Shown piece after piece: positions 1-6,431 of a stretch of DNA of 8,757 nucleotides. Numbering within the stretch: the first letter of the stretch is position 1; every line of letters begins with the position of its first letter. Where the stretch lies: NCBI GenBank assembly GCA_002297505.1, contig DBLQ01000043.1, positions 1-8,757 of the forward strand, given 5' to 3'. A program made the translations under genes and the position numbers. The notes beneath the pieces are model-generated. The model saw nothing but the letters and a program-made list of their open reading frames with translations. It searched no databases and was not told the DNA's origin. Origin of the DNA: Flavobacteriales bacterium UBA720 (GTDB taxonomy: Bacteria; Bacteroidota; Bacteroidia; Flavobacteriales; Weeksellaceae).

Positions 1-1476
1 TATGCATGGATTGCCTACCAAACGGCCTACCTAAAAGCCAACTATCCGGCTGAATATATGGCAAGTGTGATGAGCAATAACATTAACAATACCGCTTCTA
101 TCACAATGTTTATGGAAGATTGCAAGGCCATTGGTGTAGACGTTTTGGGACCGGATGTCAATGAATCTCAATATAAATTCTCAGTCAATGACAAAGGTCA
201 GATCCGCTTCGGACTGGGCGCTATCAAAGGTATTGGAGAAGGTCCCAGTGAGGCGATCACCCGGGAAAGACAGAACGGAAGATTTAGAAATATTTATGAT
301 TTCTTCGAAAGAATTCCGTCTTCGCAAGTGAATAAAAGAGTAGCGGAAAGTTTGGTGATTGCCGGTGCATTTGATGAGTTGGATTCTTATCACCGCGGAC
401 AGTACTTCGATATCGACACAGCCGGGAGAACCAATCTGGAAAGACTTTTACGCTATGGTCAAAGCTTTCAGGACAGTAAAAATGAAATGGAAAATTCGCT
501 TTTCGCGGACTTTGCCGAGGAAGTCCAGATCGAGCAGCCAAAACTACTTCCGTGTGCCGAATGGCCGAATATGCATAAACTGAATCGTGAAAAAGAAATT
601 ATCGGGTTCTACCTCTCGGCGCATCCGCTGGATGAATTCCGGTACCAGTTTCAGTTTATGCAGGGTGTACTTTCTAAAAAGGCCGTTCTGGAAGAGAAGA
701 AGGAGGAAATCGTCCTGGAAGAAGTGGTTCCTGTCCTGGAAGCAGACAGCATTGCCGACGAAGACGTTCCGGACATTGTGATCTCCGACGAAGCCGGACT
801 GGATGATGAAATTATAGAAGAAATCACGGTAAAAGCAGAACCGAAAGGGAATTTCAACTTCCTGAACCTGGATGAAGTGGAAGCTTTCAAAGATCTGGCT
901 TTCCCTCCGAAAACCGCAGAACTGTTTGAGGAGAAAAAAAGCTGGAAAGACAAGATGAACGAGAAGGACAATGCCAAAGAATACACGGTAGCCGGACTCA
1001 TCACCGAATACCGCGTGGCAGACGGCTTCCGCAGTGGCGAGAAAGTAGCCTTCGTGACCTTGGAAGATTACACCGGCTCCTACTCTTTCCGCCTGGGCGA
1101 CAGAGATTACATGAAGCTGAAGGAAAAACTGGAGGTGCAGCGCTTTGTCATCATGAAGATAAAGTACTCGCAAGGCAAGGATGGCCGGGTATTCGTAAAT
1201 GTGAATGATGTCTTGGAACTGAAAGAGGCGTTCGAAAAATTTGCAAAAAGTCTTTCTGTCGTAGTTCCGCTGGATTCTTTAAGAAAGTCGGATATTCTGT
1301 TTTTTAAGGAAAATATCATTCAGAATCAAGGTGAGCAAAAACTTAATTTCTTCATCAGAAACCCGGAGGACGAGTCGGTGTTGGAAGTTGTATCCATGCA
1401 GCACAAGATCAACATCAACGAAAACCTGCTGGAAGTGATTCATCAAATTAATAATTATGAGGTTTTTTTGAATTAA
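1..1476 (+). CDS. dnaE: DNA polymerase III alpha subunit, C-terminal part (5' end outside window)
   Basis: This is the catalytic alpha subunit of the replicative DNA polymerase III, here only its last 491 residues. The frame is open from base 1 and begins with AWIAYQTAYLKANYPAEYM, the conserved end of the polymerase fingers region, so the ATG at 58 is internal. A helix-hairpin-helix type segment (GLGAIKGIGEG, window residues 71-81) follows, for DNA binding. ENSLF at residues 164-168 sits where the internal beta-clamp-binding motif is expected. The conserved GFYLSAHPLDEF is at 202-213. Residues 226-320 are a strongly acidic, low-complexity insert between that helix and an OB-fold (about 328-408, starting YTVAGLITEYR). 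About 80 residues follow the OB-fold, the place of the tau-binding region in E. coli DnaE. Family assignment is firm. Domain borders and the clamp-motif role are inference from the family layout. The PHP and palm domains lie upstream of the window. Confidence 0.97.
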   Translation, partial: YAWIAYQTAYLKANYPAEYMASVMSNNINNTASITMFMEDCKAIGVDVLGPDVNESQYKFSVNDKGQIRFGLGAIKGIGEGPSEAITRERQNGRFRNIYDFFERIPSSQVNKRVAESLVIAGAFDELDSYHRGQYFDIDTAGRTNLERLLRYGQSFQDSKNEMENSLFADFAEEVQIEQPKLLPCAEWPNMHKLNREKEIIGFYLSAHPLDEFRYQFQFMQGVLSKKAVLEEKKEEIVLEEVVPVLEADSIADEDVPDIVISDEAGLDDEIIEEITVKAEPKGNFNFLNLDEVEAFKDLAFPPKTAELFEEKKSWKDKMNEKDNAKEYTVAGLITEYRVADGFRSGEKVAFVTLEDYTGSYSFRLGDRDYMKLKEKLEVQRFVIMKIKYSQGKDGRVFVNVNDVLELKEAFEKFAKSLSVVVPLDSLRKSDILFFKENIIQNQGEQKLNFFIRNPEDESVLEVVSMQHKININENLLEVIHQINNYEVFLN

Positions 1477-1502
1477 ACAAATATTTTATCTATTTATCTT
1501 AG

Positions 1503-1540
1503 AAAATCGAAATATAAATTGAGTTATATTTCGATTTTTT
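1503..1540 (+). terminator. Rho-independent terminator of dnaE
   Basis: A perfect 15-bp inverted repeat (AAAATCGAAATATAA and its complement, arms 1503-1517 and 1524-1538) has a 6-nt loop and ends in TTTTTT. It begins 27 bp after the dnaE stop codon. The stem is AT-rich apart from two GC pairs, so it relies on length. The A tract on its other side means it could also act on the minus strand, but no minus-strand gene ends here. Confidence 0.85.
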
Positions 1541-1616
1541 CAGTTAATATCAACTATAACCTATAATTTAAATTAACTTAAATTTAAATTTTATTATAGA
1601 TTATTCAACATTACAG

Positions 1617-1647
1617 TTGTTTAATTAAAAATTACTTATTACATTTG
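1617..1647 (+). promoter_or_regulatory. Bacteroidota-type promoter for the beta-helix T9SS gene
   Basis: TTG at 1617-1619 (the -33 element) and TACATTTG at 1640-1647 (the -7 element, an exact match to TAnnTTTG) are separated by 20 bp, within the spacing described for the primary sigma factor of Bacteroides and Flavobacterium. The -7 box ends 25 bp before the ATG at 1673. The sequence just upstream (1561-1610) is very AT-rich and includes the palindrome AATTTAAATT at 1581-1590, which might help as an UP-like element (inference). There is no Shine-Dalgarno sequence before the start, only A-rich sequence, as is usual in this phylum. Confidence 0.7.
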
Positions 1648-1672
1648 ATGGAATTTTAAAATCAAAATAATT

Positions 1673-3628
1673 ATGAAAAAACTTTTATTACCTTGCCTGT
1701 TGGCAGTGGGAATTTTTGCGAACGCTCAAGTCGATGTTAGCTCTAGCGCCGGAACTCCCTTAGCAACTTACACAACTTTAAAAGATGCTTTTGATGCTGT
1801 AAATGCAGGAACACATCAGGGAGTCGTTAATTTTAGTTTGACAGCAGGAACCACAGAAACTGCAATGGCAGTACTTAATCCTGTAACAACTTATAGTTCC
1901 TTAACTATCAAACCGGCTGTTGGAGTAACTCCAACCATAACTGGTGCGATAGGTAATTCTCCACTCATAAAAATCTTCGGCAGCAATGTGACCATTGATG
2001 GATCCAATACAGTTGGCGGCACAACACGTGACCTCACTATCACAAATACTTCAATTACTGCACCGCAAGTATTAAATGTAGGATCTGGTGATGCGGCAGC
2101 ACCCGTTTCAAATGTGACCCTCAAAAACGCTACAATTATCAACGGAGTAAATACTTCTGCTGCAGTCGTTTTTAACAACGCAGGTACCACAAGTGCCGGC
2201 GGATATTTTAACAATATACTGGTAGAAAACAATTCTGTTCAGAAAGCATATTTCGGCTTCTATACTTTAGCCGCAATTGCTCCCGGAAATGGCAGTATTA
2301 CTTATCGAGGAAACGATCTCAGCAGCACCGGAGCAAACTCTATAACTTTAGGTGCCATCTATCTGCAAGGCGTAGATGGTGGTATTATTGAGAACAATAC
2401 AATAGGAAATTTCCTTGCAACCGCACCATATTCCAAAAGAGCTATATGGCTTGCAACCGGCACAGTGAATTCTACTATAAAAGGTAACACAATATCAAAC
2501 ATCACTTATACAGGAACTACAACTTCCCTGGCTTCTAATGCAATCACAGTTTCATCCGGGAATACTGGAGCTGTTGTAAATGCTAACATTGTGATTTCTG
2601 AGAATAACATCTCTAATATTGCTTCCAGTTCATCAACAATTACTTCTGCTATACAGATAGCAGGAAGTGCAACCGCTAGTACGAGTGGAGTTTCAATTCT
2701 GAGAAATAAGATATCGAATATCAAAAATTCCAATACAGGCGGATACGCTGCAGTAGGAATTTACTTGAACGGCTTTGGTACAGCAGCCAATGGAGGTGTC
2801 ACTGTTATCAATAATTTCATTGCTGATGTAGCTAATTATGGTTATAACGGAACTTCGTATTTGGACAATGGTGTTGGTATAACATTTAACGGCGCAAGCT
2901 CTGGCTATAAAATTTATAATAATACGATCAGCCTGGCAACCAATCAAACTACTGCAACAGGTATGACAGCAGCAATCAATGTTCCATCCTCAATTACCGC
3001 TACCGGCGCAATTGATCTGAGAAATAACATCTTCGTCAACACTCAGACAACTAGCACTAGATATGCGATTTATAGCGCTGCTCCAAATACTGTATTCAGC
3101 AATATAGATTTTAATGATTATTACTCTAGTGGTACAGCTCTAGGATATCTGGGTTCTGCCAGAACAACCCTCGCAGATATCCAGACAGGTTTTGGAGGTA
3201 ATGTTAATTCCAAAAATATCTTACCAATATTTACATCCAGCACGGATTTGCACCTAACAACTGCAAATACCACCCTTGACAATCTGGGAACACCATTGGC
3301 AGATGTTACTACGGATATTGATGGAGATAGCAGAAGTGCTACAACACCTGATATGGGAGCCGATGAATTCACTGCTGTAACCATGGCAGTTTCTGATTTA
3401 TCGAAAAAAGGTATTTCAATTTACCCTAACCCATTCACCGATATGCTTAATATCTCCGACGTGAAAGGTGTGAAGTCTATTTCAGTTAATGACATCTCAG
3501 GTAGAGAAGTGAAGGCTCTGGCTCCAGCAGCTACACTGAATCTTTCCAGCCTCAAAACTGGTCTTTACATTGTAAATCTTAAAATGGAAGACGGAAGCGT
3601 AAAAACTTTCAAAGCCATCAAAAAATAA
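1673..3628 (+). CDS. Secreted right-handed beta-helix protein with T9SS type A sorting domain
   Basis: A 651-residue protein predicted to be exported through Sec and then the type IX secretion system to the cell surface or medium. Residues 1-18 are a signal peptide (KK, hydrophobic core, cleavage after ANA before Q19). Roughly residues 110-470 repeat short turns such as ENNTIGNF, GNTISNI, ENNISNI, RNKISNI, YNNTISLA and RNNIFVNT. This Asn-rich ladder is typical of a parallel beta-helix (pectin-lyase-like fold). The region ends with DMGADEF (560-566), a common close of such passengers in Bacteroidota. Residues 573-651 are the sorting domain: YPNPFTD, SGREVK, LKTGLYIV and a basic KAIKK end. It is Ser/Thr/Asn-rich. 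No catalytic residues of a polysaccharide lyase could be identified, so adhesin, matrix protein and carbohydrate-active enzyme all remain possible. It has its own promoter and terminator. The start is supported by the signal peptide. Confidence 0.9.
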   Translation: MKKLLLPCLLAVGIFANAQVDVSSSAGTPLATYTTLKDAFDAVNAGTHQGVVNFSLTAGTTETAMAVLNPVTTYSSLTIKPAVGVTPTITGAIGNSPLIKIFGSNVTIDGSNTVGGTTRDLTITNTSITAPQVLNVGSGDAAAPVSNVTLKNATIINGVNTSAAVVFNNAGTTSAGGYFNNILVENNSVQKAYFGFYTLAAIAPGNGSITYRGNDLSSTGANSITLGAIYLQGVDGGIIENNTIGNFLATAPYSKRAIWLATGTVNSTIKGNTISNITYTGTTTSLASNAITVSSGNTGAVVNANIVISENNISNIASSSSTITSAIQIAGSATASTSGVSILRNKISNIKNSNTGGYAAVGIYLNGFGTAANGGVTVINNFIADVANYGYNGTSYLDNGVGITFNGASSGYKIYNNTISLATNQTTATGMTAAINVPSSITATGAIDLRNNIFVNTQTTSTRYAIYSAAPNTVFSNIDFNDYYSSGTALGYLGSARTTLADIQTGFGGNVNSKNILPIFTSSTDLHLTTANTTLDNLGTPLADVTTDIDGDSRSATTPDMGADEFTAVTMAVSDLSKKGISIYPNPFTDMLNISDVKGVKSISVNDISGREVKALAPAATLNLSSLKTGLYIVNLKMEDGSVKTFKAIKK

Positions 3629-3630
3629 TT
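3389..3630 (+). repeat. Sorting-domain repeat, copy 1
   Basis: The 237 coding bases for the last 79 residues match the end of the next gene (5130-5366) at about 197 of 237 positions by my hand alignment, and the encoded residues match at 71 of 79. Most differences are silent. The final stretch from the Gly codon after MED through the stop codon and two bases beyond is identical in both. Confidence 0.85.
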
Positions 3631-3649
3631 ATTAAAACAATTATTCACT

Positions 3650-3677
3650 AAGCCACTTCTCTTGAAGTGGCTTTTTT
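3650..3677 (+). terminator. Rho-independent terminator after the beta-helix gene
   Basis: A perfect 10-bp stem (AAGCCACTTC with GAAGTGGCTT, arms 3650-3659 and 3664-3673) with a 4-nt TCTT loop continues into a T run to 3677. It starts 21 bp after the stop at 3628, so read-through into the second cargo gene should be limited. Confidence 0.9.
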
Positions 3678-3738
3678 AATTTAACAAGGCTTTGGATATT
3701 TTAATGTTAATATCTTTTCTCAAAAGAAAAAAAAACTA

Positions 3739-3746
3739 TATATTCG
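3739..3746 (+). promoter_or_regulatory. Possible -7 element for the GEVED/Fn3 gene
   Basis: TATATTCG matches TAnnTTTG at all but one position and ends 27 bp before the ATG at 3774, close to the 25-bp distance of the stronger promoter at 1617-1647. No TTG lies at the proper distance upstream, so this is a weak call. A promoter must lie somewhere in 3678-3773, because a strong terminator precedes this gap. Confidence 0.3.
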
Positions 3747-3773
3747 TATCAGTTTTAAATAAATTTATTAGAT

Positions 3774-5369
3774 ATGAAAAAAATTCTATTCTCTTGCCTT
3801 TTGGCATTAGGTATTGGAGTCAATGCTCAGTATGACTTCACAGAAGATTTTGAAGGTGATCAAATTGGGATGGGCCAGTTTGGTGGCGGATCATTAAGCA
3901 CAACTAACTATTGTAGCGCAAGCACCTCTGGCGCAATTACTTTTAGCGCGTCAGTTACCAGATCCGGATGGTTTGCAAACCTTGCCGAAATTTCAGATTA
4001 CTACGGTCAGACTGGAAATGGTCAAAAGATCAATGTTAGCTTCAAATACAAAAAAGCGGCTGGTCTTACAGGAACTTTGTATGTGATGTACGCCGTTTTG
4101 GATGAAGAATCTAACTCTTGGTCTATCATGACAGTAGGAAATGGAGTTGCTTTAACAGCTGCAGCTTCTCTTTCGACGTGTAACACTGTTTCCGCAGTAA
4201 TCCCTGCAGGAACATTTGATCCGAACAAAACTTACGGTATCGGAACATGGCTACAGCCTACAGGTAACACTACGGGAGCACTATACATAGATGATCTTGT
4301 GGTGAAGCAGGATATTGCTACTACTGTTCCTGCTTGCAATACATTCTCTTTCCCTACCAACGGAAGCACAATTTCCGCAGGAACTGTTGGATTAACTTGG
4401 CCTACTGTTGATGGAGCTTCCAGCTACAAAATCACAATCGGAACATCTTCCGGAGCCAGCAATACACTAAACACCACAGTGCTTGGAAGCACCAACGTTC
4501 TGAATGTTTCTCTGGCCGCCAATACTACCTATTATGCAAAAATTGTAGCTTCTAACAGCGTAGGCGATGCTACCGGATGTCAGGAAATTTCATTCACCAC
4601 CAATAGCAGCGTTGGACATTGCGGACCATTGACATCATCTGCACCAACTGCAATTGCACCAATCAAGTCTGTTAATTTTGCAGGTGTAACCAATACCTCA
4701 GACCCTACCGCTACAACAATCGGATCTTTCCCGGTACACCAGAACTTCACTGCAACAGAATTCGTTGTGAAGGATGATGTAACTTCGGTTCCATTAACGA
4801 TTCTTGGTACTACAAACGGTAACCCTGCTAATGGATGGGCGATGTCCGTATTCATCGACTGGAATAATGATGGTGACTTCGACGATGCTGGAGAATCCTA
4901 TTTCAACACCACAGCTACTATGATCAGAAAGGCGAATGTTGCTGACAACCCAATCTCTCTTACTGGTAATATTACCATTCCTGCAGGAACTTCTCTTGGT
5001 AAGAAATTCATGAGAATCAAGTATAACTTCTCTGGAACAACGCTTAACACGCCACTGACTACAGGTTGCGAAAATATGATCAACGGTCAGGTTGAAGACT
5101 ACACCATCGATTATCAAAGTGCTCTTGCAGTATCTGATCTTAACAAAAAATCAGTTTCTGTGTACCCTAACCCATTCACTGATGTTCTTAACATCTCTGA
5201 TGTGAAAGGTGTGAAGTCTATCTCTGTAAACGACATTTCCGGAAGAGAAGTGAAGTCTCTTGCTCCAGCAGCAGAACTTAACCTTTCTACTCTTAAAACT
5301 GGTCTTTACATCGTAAACCTTAAAATGGAAGATGGAAGCGTAAAAACTTTCAAAGCCATCAAAAAATAA
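3774..5369 (+). CDS. Secreted multidomain protein: N-terminal jelly-roll-like region, Fn3, GEVED, T9SS type A sorting domain
   Basis: A 531-residue predicted T9SS cargo. Residues 1-18 are a signal peptide very like that of the upstream gene (CLLA-GI-NA, cleavage before Q19). Residues 20-180 begin YDFTEDFEGD and end GALYIDDLVV, the outline of a beta-sandwich adhesion or carbohydrate-binding module. Residues 186-277 look like a fibronectin type III domain (LTWPTVDGASSYKITIG, TYYAKIVASNSVGDA). Residues 282-450 fit a GEVED domain: FIDWNNDGDFDDAGE from 360, an Asp-rich possible calcium loop, and GQVEDYTI from 438 as the signature. Residues 453-531 are the sorting domain, almost the same as in the preceding gene. 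No enzyme domain is seen, so binding or adhesion is more likely than catalysis (inference). Its sorting-domain codons favour CTT, TCT and AAC more than its neighbour's do, which hints at higher expression. Terminators on both sides suggest it is monocistronic. Confidence 0.9.
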   Translation: MKKILFSCLLALGIGVNAQYDFTEDFEGDQIGMGQFGGGSLSTTNYCSASTSGAITFSASVTRSGWFANLAEISDYYGQTGNGQKINVSFKYKKAAGLTGTLYVMYAVLDEESNSWSIMTVGNGVALTAAASLSTCNTVSAVIPAGTFDPNKTYGIGTWLQPTGNTTGALYIDDLVVKQDIATTVPACNTFSFPTNGSTISAGTVGLTWPTVDGASSYKITIGTSSGASNTLNTTVLGSTNVLNVSLAANTTYYAKIVASNSVGDATGCQEISFTTNSSVGHCGPLTSSAPTAIAPIKSVNFAGVTNTSDPTATTIGSFPVHQNFTATEFVVKDDVTSVPLTILGTTNGNPANGWAMSVFIDWNNDGDFDDAGESYFNTTATMIRKANVADNPISLTGNITIPAGTSLGKKFMRIKYNFSGTTLNTPLTTGCENMINGQVEDYTIDYQSALAVSDLNKKSVSVYPNPFTDVLNISDVKGVKSISVNDISGREVKSLAPAAELNLSTLKTGLYIVNLKMEDGSVKTFKAIKK

Positions 5370-5371
5370 TT
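5130..5371 (+). repeat. Sorting-domain repeat, copy 2
   Basis: Second copy of the T9SS type A sorting-domain coding sequence described at 3389-3630. The eight residue differences are mostly conservative (Ile/Val, Ser/Thr, Ala/Ser) and fall outside the YPNPFTD, SGREVK and LKTGLYIV blocks, which are unchanged. Confidence 0.85.
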
Positions 5372-5393
5372 CCCAGAATTATCCATAATTCCG

Positions 5394-5424
5394 AAACCGC
5401 CTCCTAAACGAGGCGGTTTTTTTT
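5394..5424 (+). terminator. Rho-independent terminator after the GEVED/Fn3 gene
   Basis: A perfect 10-bp GC-rich stem (AAACCGCCTC with GAGGCGGTTT, arms 5394-5403 and 5410-5419) with a 6-nt loop runs into a T run that reaches 5424. It is the strongest-looking terminator in the window. Confidence 0.93.
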
Positions 5425-5802
5425 ATTTGGAAGAGCACTTATCAACTGAATACAATCTCAGCTCGGATAAAAAGATTACTGCAGTATCAACAAGAACGGG
5501 CTTTAGCTTATTTACATGAACGCGCAATTCAGGCATTAGCCAGAACTTAGTTTAAATTTTTGGTTGAAGCCCGCCATCATTTCTACGGGATTCATCGGCC
5601 GGAGCAACATGCGACCGATAGCAGGATTGGGACTGGATTAATGGATAGTAATAGAATCATTAACCCGAAACGGATTTAACATAATATACTGATTAATGCA
5701 TTAAATTAAAATTTATTTTAAAAACATGCGCACATATCAGAAAAATTTTTAACTTAGTTACTGTTACAGTTCATTATATATTAACATTTAAAAACGCAAA
5801 TT
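5425..5802. other. Gene-free stretch with possible coding remnant and HU upstream region
   Basis: No complete gene is supported in these 378 bp. The plus-strand frame from 5425 to the stop at 5548-5550 is open and reads as a plausible amphipathic helix (ISARIKRLLQYQQER, then ALAYLHERAIQALART) but has no ATG, so it may be the tail of a decayed gene. Positions 5551-5660 are richer in G and C than the sequence on either side. CGGGCTTTA (5497-5505) can pair with TGAAGCCCG (5565-5573) with one G-T pair, which could be a folded RNA or chance. From about 5680 the sequence turns AT-rich and should contain the promoter of the HU-like gene, but no clear TAnnTTTG was found. A perfect 12-bp palindrome, TTAATGCATTAA, is at 5693-5704. 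Confidence 0.5.
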
Positions 5803-6192
5803 ATGCCTGTAAAGTACAATGTGGTGGAGCGCAAGAATCCACTCGACATCAAAGCCCCTTCTAAGTTTTATGCCAGCGCCAAAGCTGATGGTGAAATCAA
5901 CCTCAAAGCCATCGCGAGAGAAATTTCCGGCGGATCTACCACCGTATCCGACACGGATGTTCTGGCGGTACTGAATGACCTTGTGAAATGCATGGGAAGA
6001 CATCTTGCCAATGGCGAGGTCGTAAAGCTGGGCGACTTCGGGAATTTCCAGGTCACCATCGCCAGCGAAGGGTCCGAGACGGCAGAAAAGGTAACCTCTG
6101 CCAATATCATCAAGCAGAAAATCACCTTCCGCCCGGGTGTCGACCTTAGGGATATACTCAAGACCCTGAAGTTCGAAAAATACGGCAAGTAG
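5803..6192 (+). CDS. HU-like DNA-binding protein (HU-HIG type)
   Basis: A 129-residue protein of the HU/IHF-related group common in Bacteroidota, longer than the roughly 90 residues of classical HU. It starts MPVKYNVVERKNPLD, the usual opening of this group, which supports the chosen ATG. Residues 24-70 give the helical part (INLKAIAREISGGSTTVSDTDVLAVLNDLV). HLANGEVVKLGDFGNFQV (about 67-84) is the HU core turn and beta strand. Residues about 85-112 form the beta arm, ending in TFRPGVDL. The C-terminal tail KTLKFEKYGK is basic. Expected role: DNA bending and nucleoid packing in the cytoplasm. Target sequences cannot be predicted. It has no plus-strand partner gene and converges on the M13 peptidase gene. 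The coding sequence is clearly GC-richer than the AT-rich DNA just before it. Confidence 0.9.
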   Translation: MPVKYNVVERKNPLDIKAPSKFYASAKADGEINLKAIAREISGGSTTVSDTDVLAVLNDLVKCMGRHLANGEVVKLGDFGNFQVTIASEGSETAEKVTSANIIKQKITFRPGVDLRDILKTLKFEKYGK

Positions 6193-6193
6193 A

Positions 6194-6214
6194 AAGCCCT
6201 GCCCGAAAGGGTTT
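6194..6214 (+). terminator. Weak hairpin just after the HU-like gene
   Basis: AAGCCCT (6194-6200) can pair with AGGGTTT (6208-6214), 7 bp including one G-T pair. An alternative is a short CCC-GAAA-GGG tetraloop stem at 6202-6211. Only three T residues follow the stem, then CC, so termination here would be poor. It lies 2 bp after the stop codon. Confidence 0.3.
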
Positions 6215-6227
6215 CCGGCCACTTCAT

Positions 6228-6312
6228 GATGAGACCGCCCCCGCGACTTCACGGGGGCGGTCTCGTCTCTTCACGGGGGCGGTCTCGTCTCCCATCGGGG
6301 GCGGTCTCGTCT
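6228..6312. repeat. One inverted plus three tandem copies of a 22-bp GC-rich unit
   Basis: Three head-to-tail 22-bp units occupy 6247-6268, 6269-6290 and 6291-6312. The first two are identical; the third differs only in its first five bases. All share the core CGGGGGCGGTCTC (6252-6264, 6274-6286, 6296-6308). Directly before them, 6231-6243 carries the exact reverse complement GAGACCGCCCCCG, 8 nt from the first core; a G-T pair and two more pairs extend this stem to 6228-6267. One 5' arm can therefore pair with any of three 3' arms, giving alternative hairpins of loop 8, 30 or 52 nt. It sits in the spacer between convergent genes and lacks a T run, so it is not a standard terminator. A degenerate fourth unit may begin at 6313, but that is uncertain. 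Confidence 0.9.
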
Positions 6313-6385
6313 CACCGCGGAGGCGCACGGAAGCAAAGACTCCTGCAGAGGACATCCAGCGCACCAACTGCGGACAGACAGAATC

Positions 6386-6412
6386 AAAAAAAGCCTGCAA
6401 ATTGCAGGCTTT
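6386..6412 (-). terminator. Rho-independent terminator of the M13 peptidase gene
   Basis: Read on the minus strand, a 9-bp stem (AAAGCCTGC with GCAGGCTTT, plus-strand arms 6390-6398 and 6404-6412, 5-nt loop) is followed by seven T residues (the A run at 6386-6392). It starts 19 bp beyond the peptidase stop codon at 6432. On the plus strand the run after the stem is only three T, so it mainly serves the minus strand. Confidence 0.9.
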
Positions 6413-6431
6413 GATATTATATAATGAAGGA

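Noticed and set aside
544..1173. A 209-codon minus-strand frame opposite dnaE
   Set aside because: It is antisense to well-conserved polymerase sequence; its Phe-rich composition is the mirror of the acidic Glu/Lys-rich insert.
1673..1730. Possible lipoprotein signals around Cys8 of both T9SS cargo proteins
   Set aside because: The cysteine is only five residues after the lysines, too early for a lipobox, and a normal signal peptidase I site (ANA or VNA before Gln) follows in each.
3629..3773. Operon linking the two T9SS cargo genes
   Set aside because: A perfect 10-bp hairpin with a T run separates them, so separate transcription is more likely, although some read-through cannot be excluded.
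5536..5610. A 24-codon minus-strand frame starting at 5610
   Set aside because: It is too short, has no ribosome-binding or promoter evidence, and overlaps an equally plausible frame on the other strand.
6247..6312. Three short direct repeats resembling a CRISPR array
   Set aside because: The copies are contiguous with no spacers, and no cas genes are present.
6226..6414. A 62-codon plus-strand frame through the GC-rich spacer
   Set aside because: It is created by the 22-bp repeats and the peptidase terminator, has a low-complexity Arg/Gly/Ser composition, and 22 bp is not a multiple of three, so repeats are not in phase.
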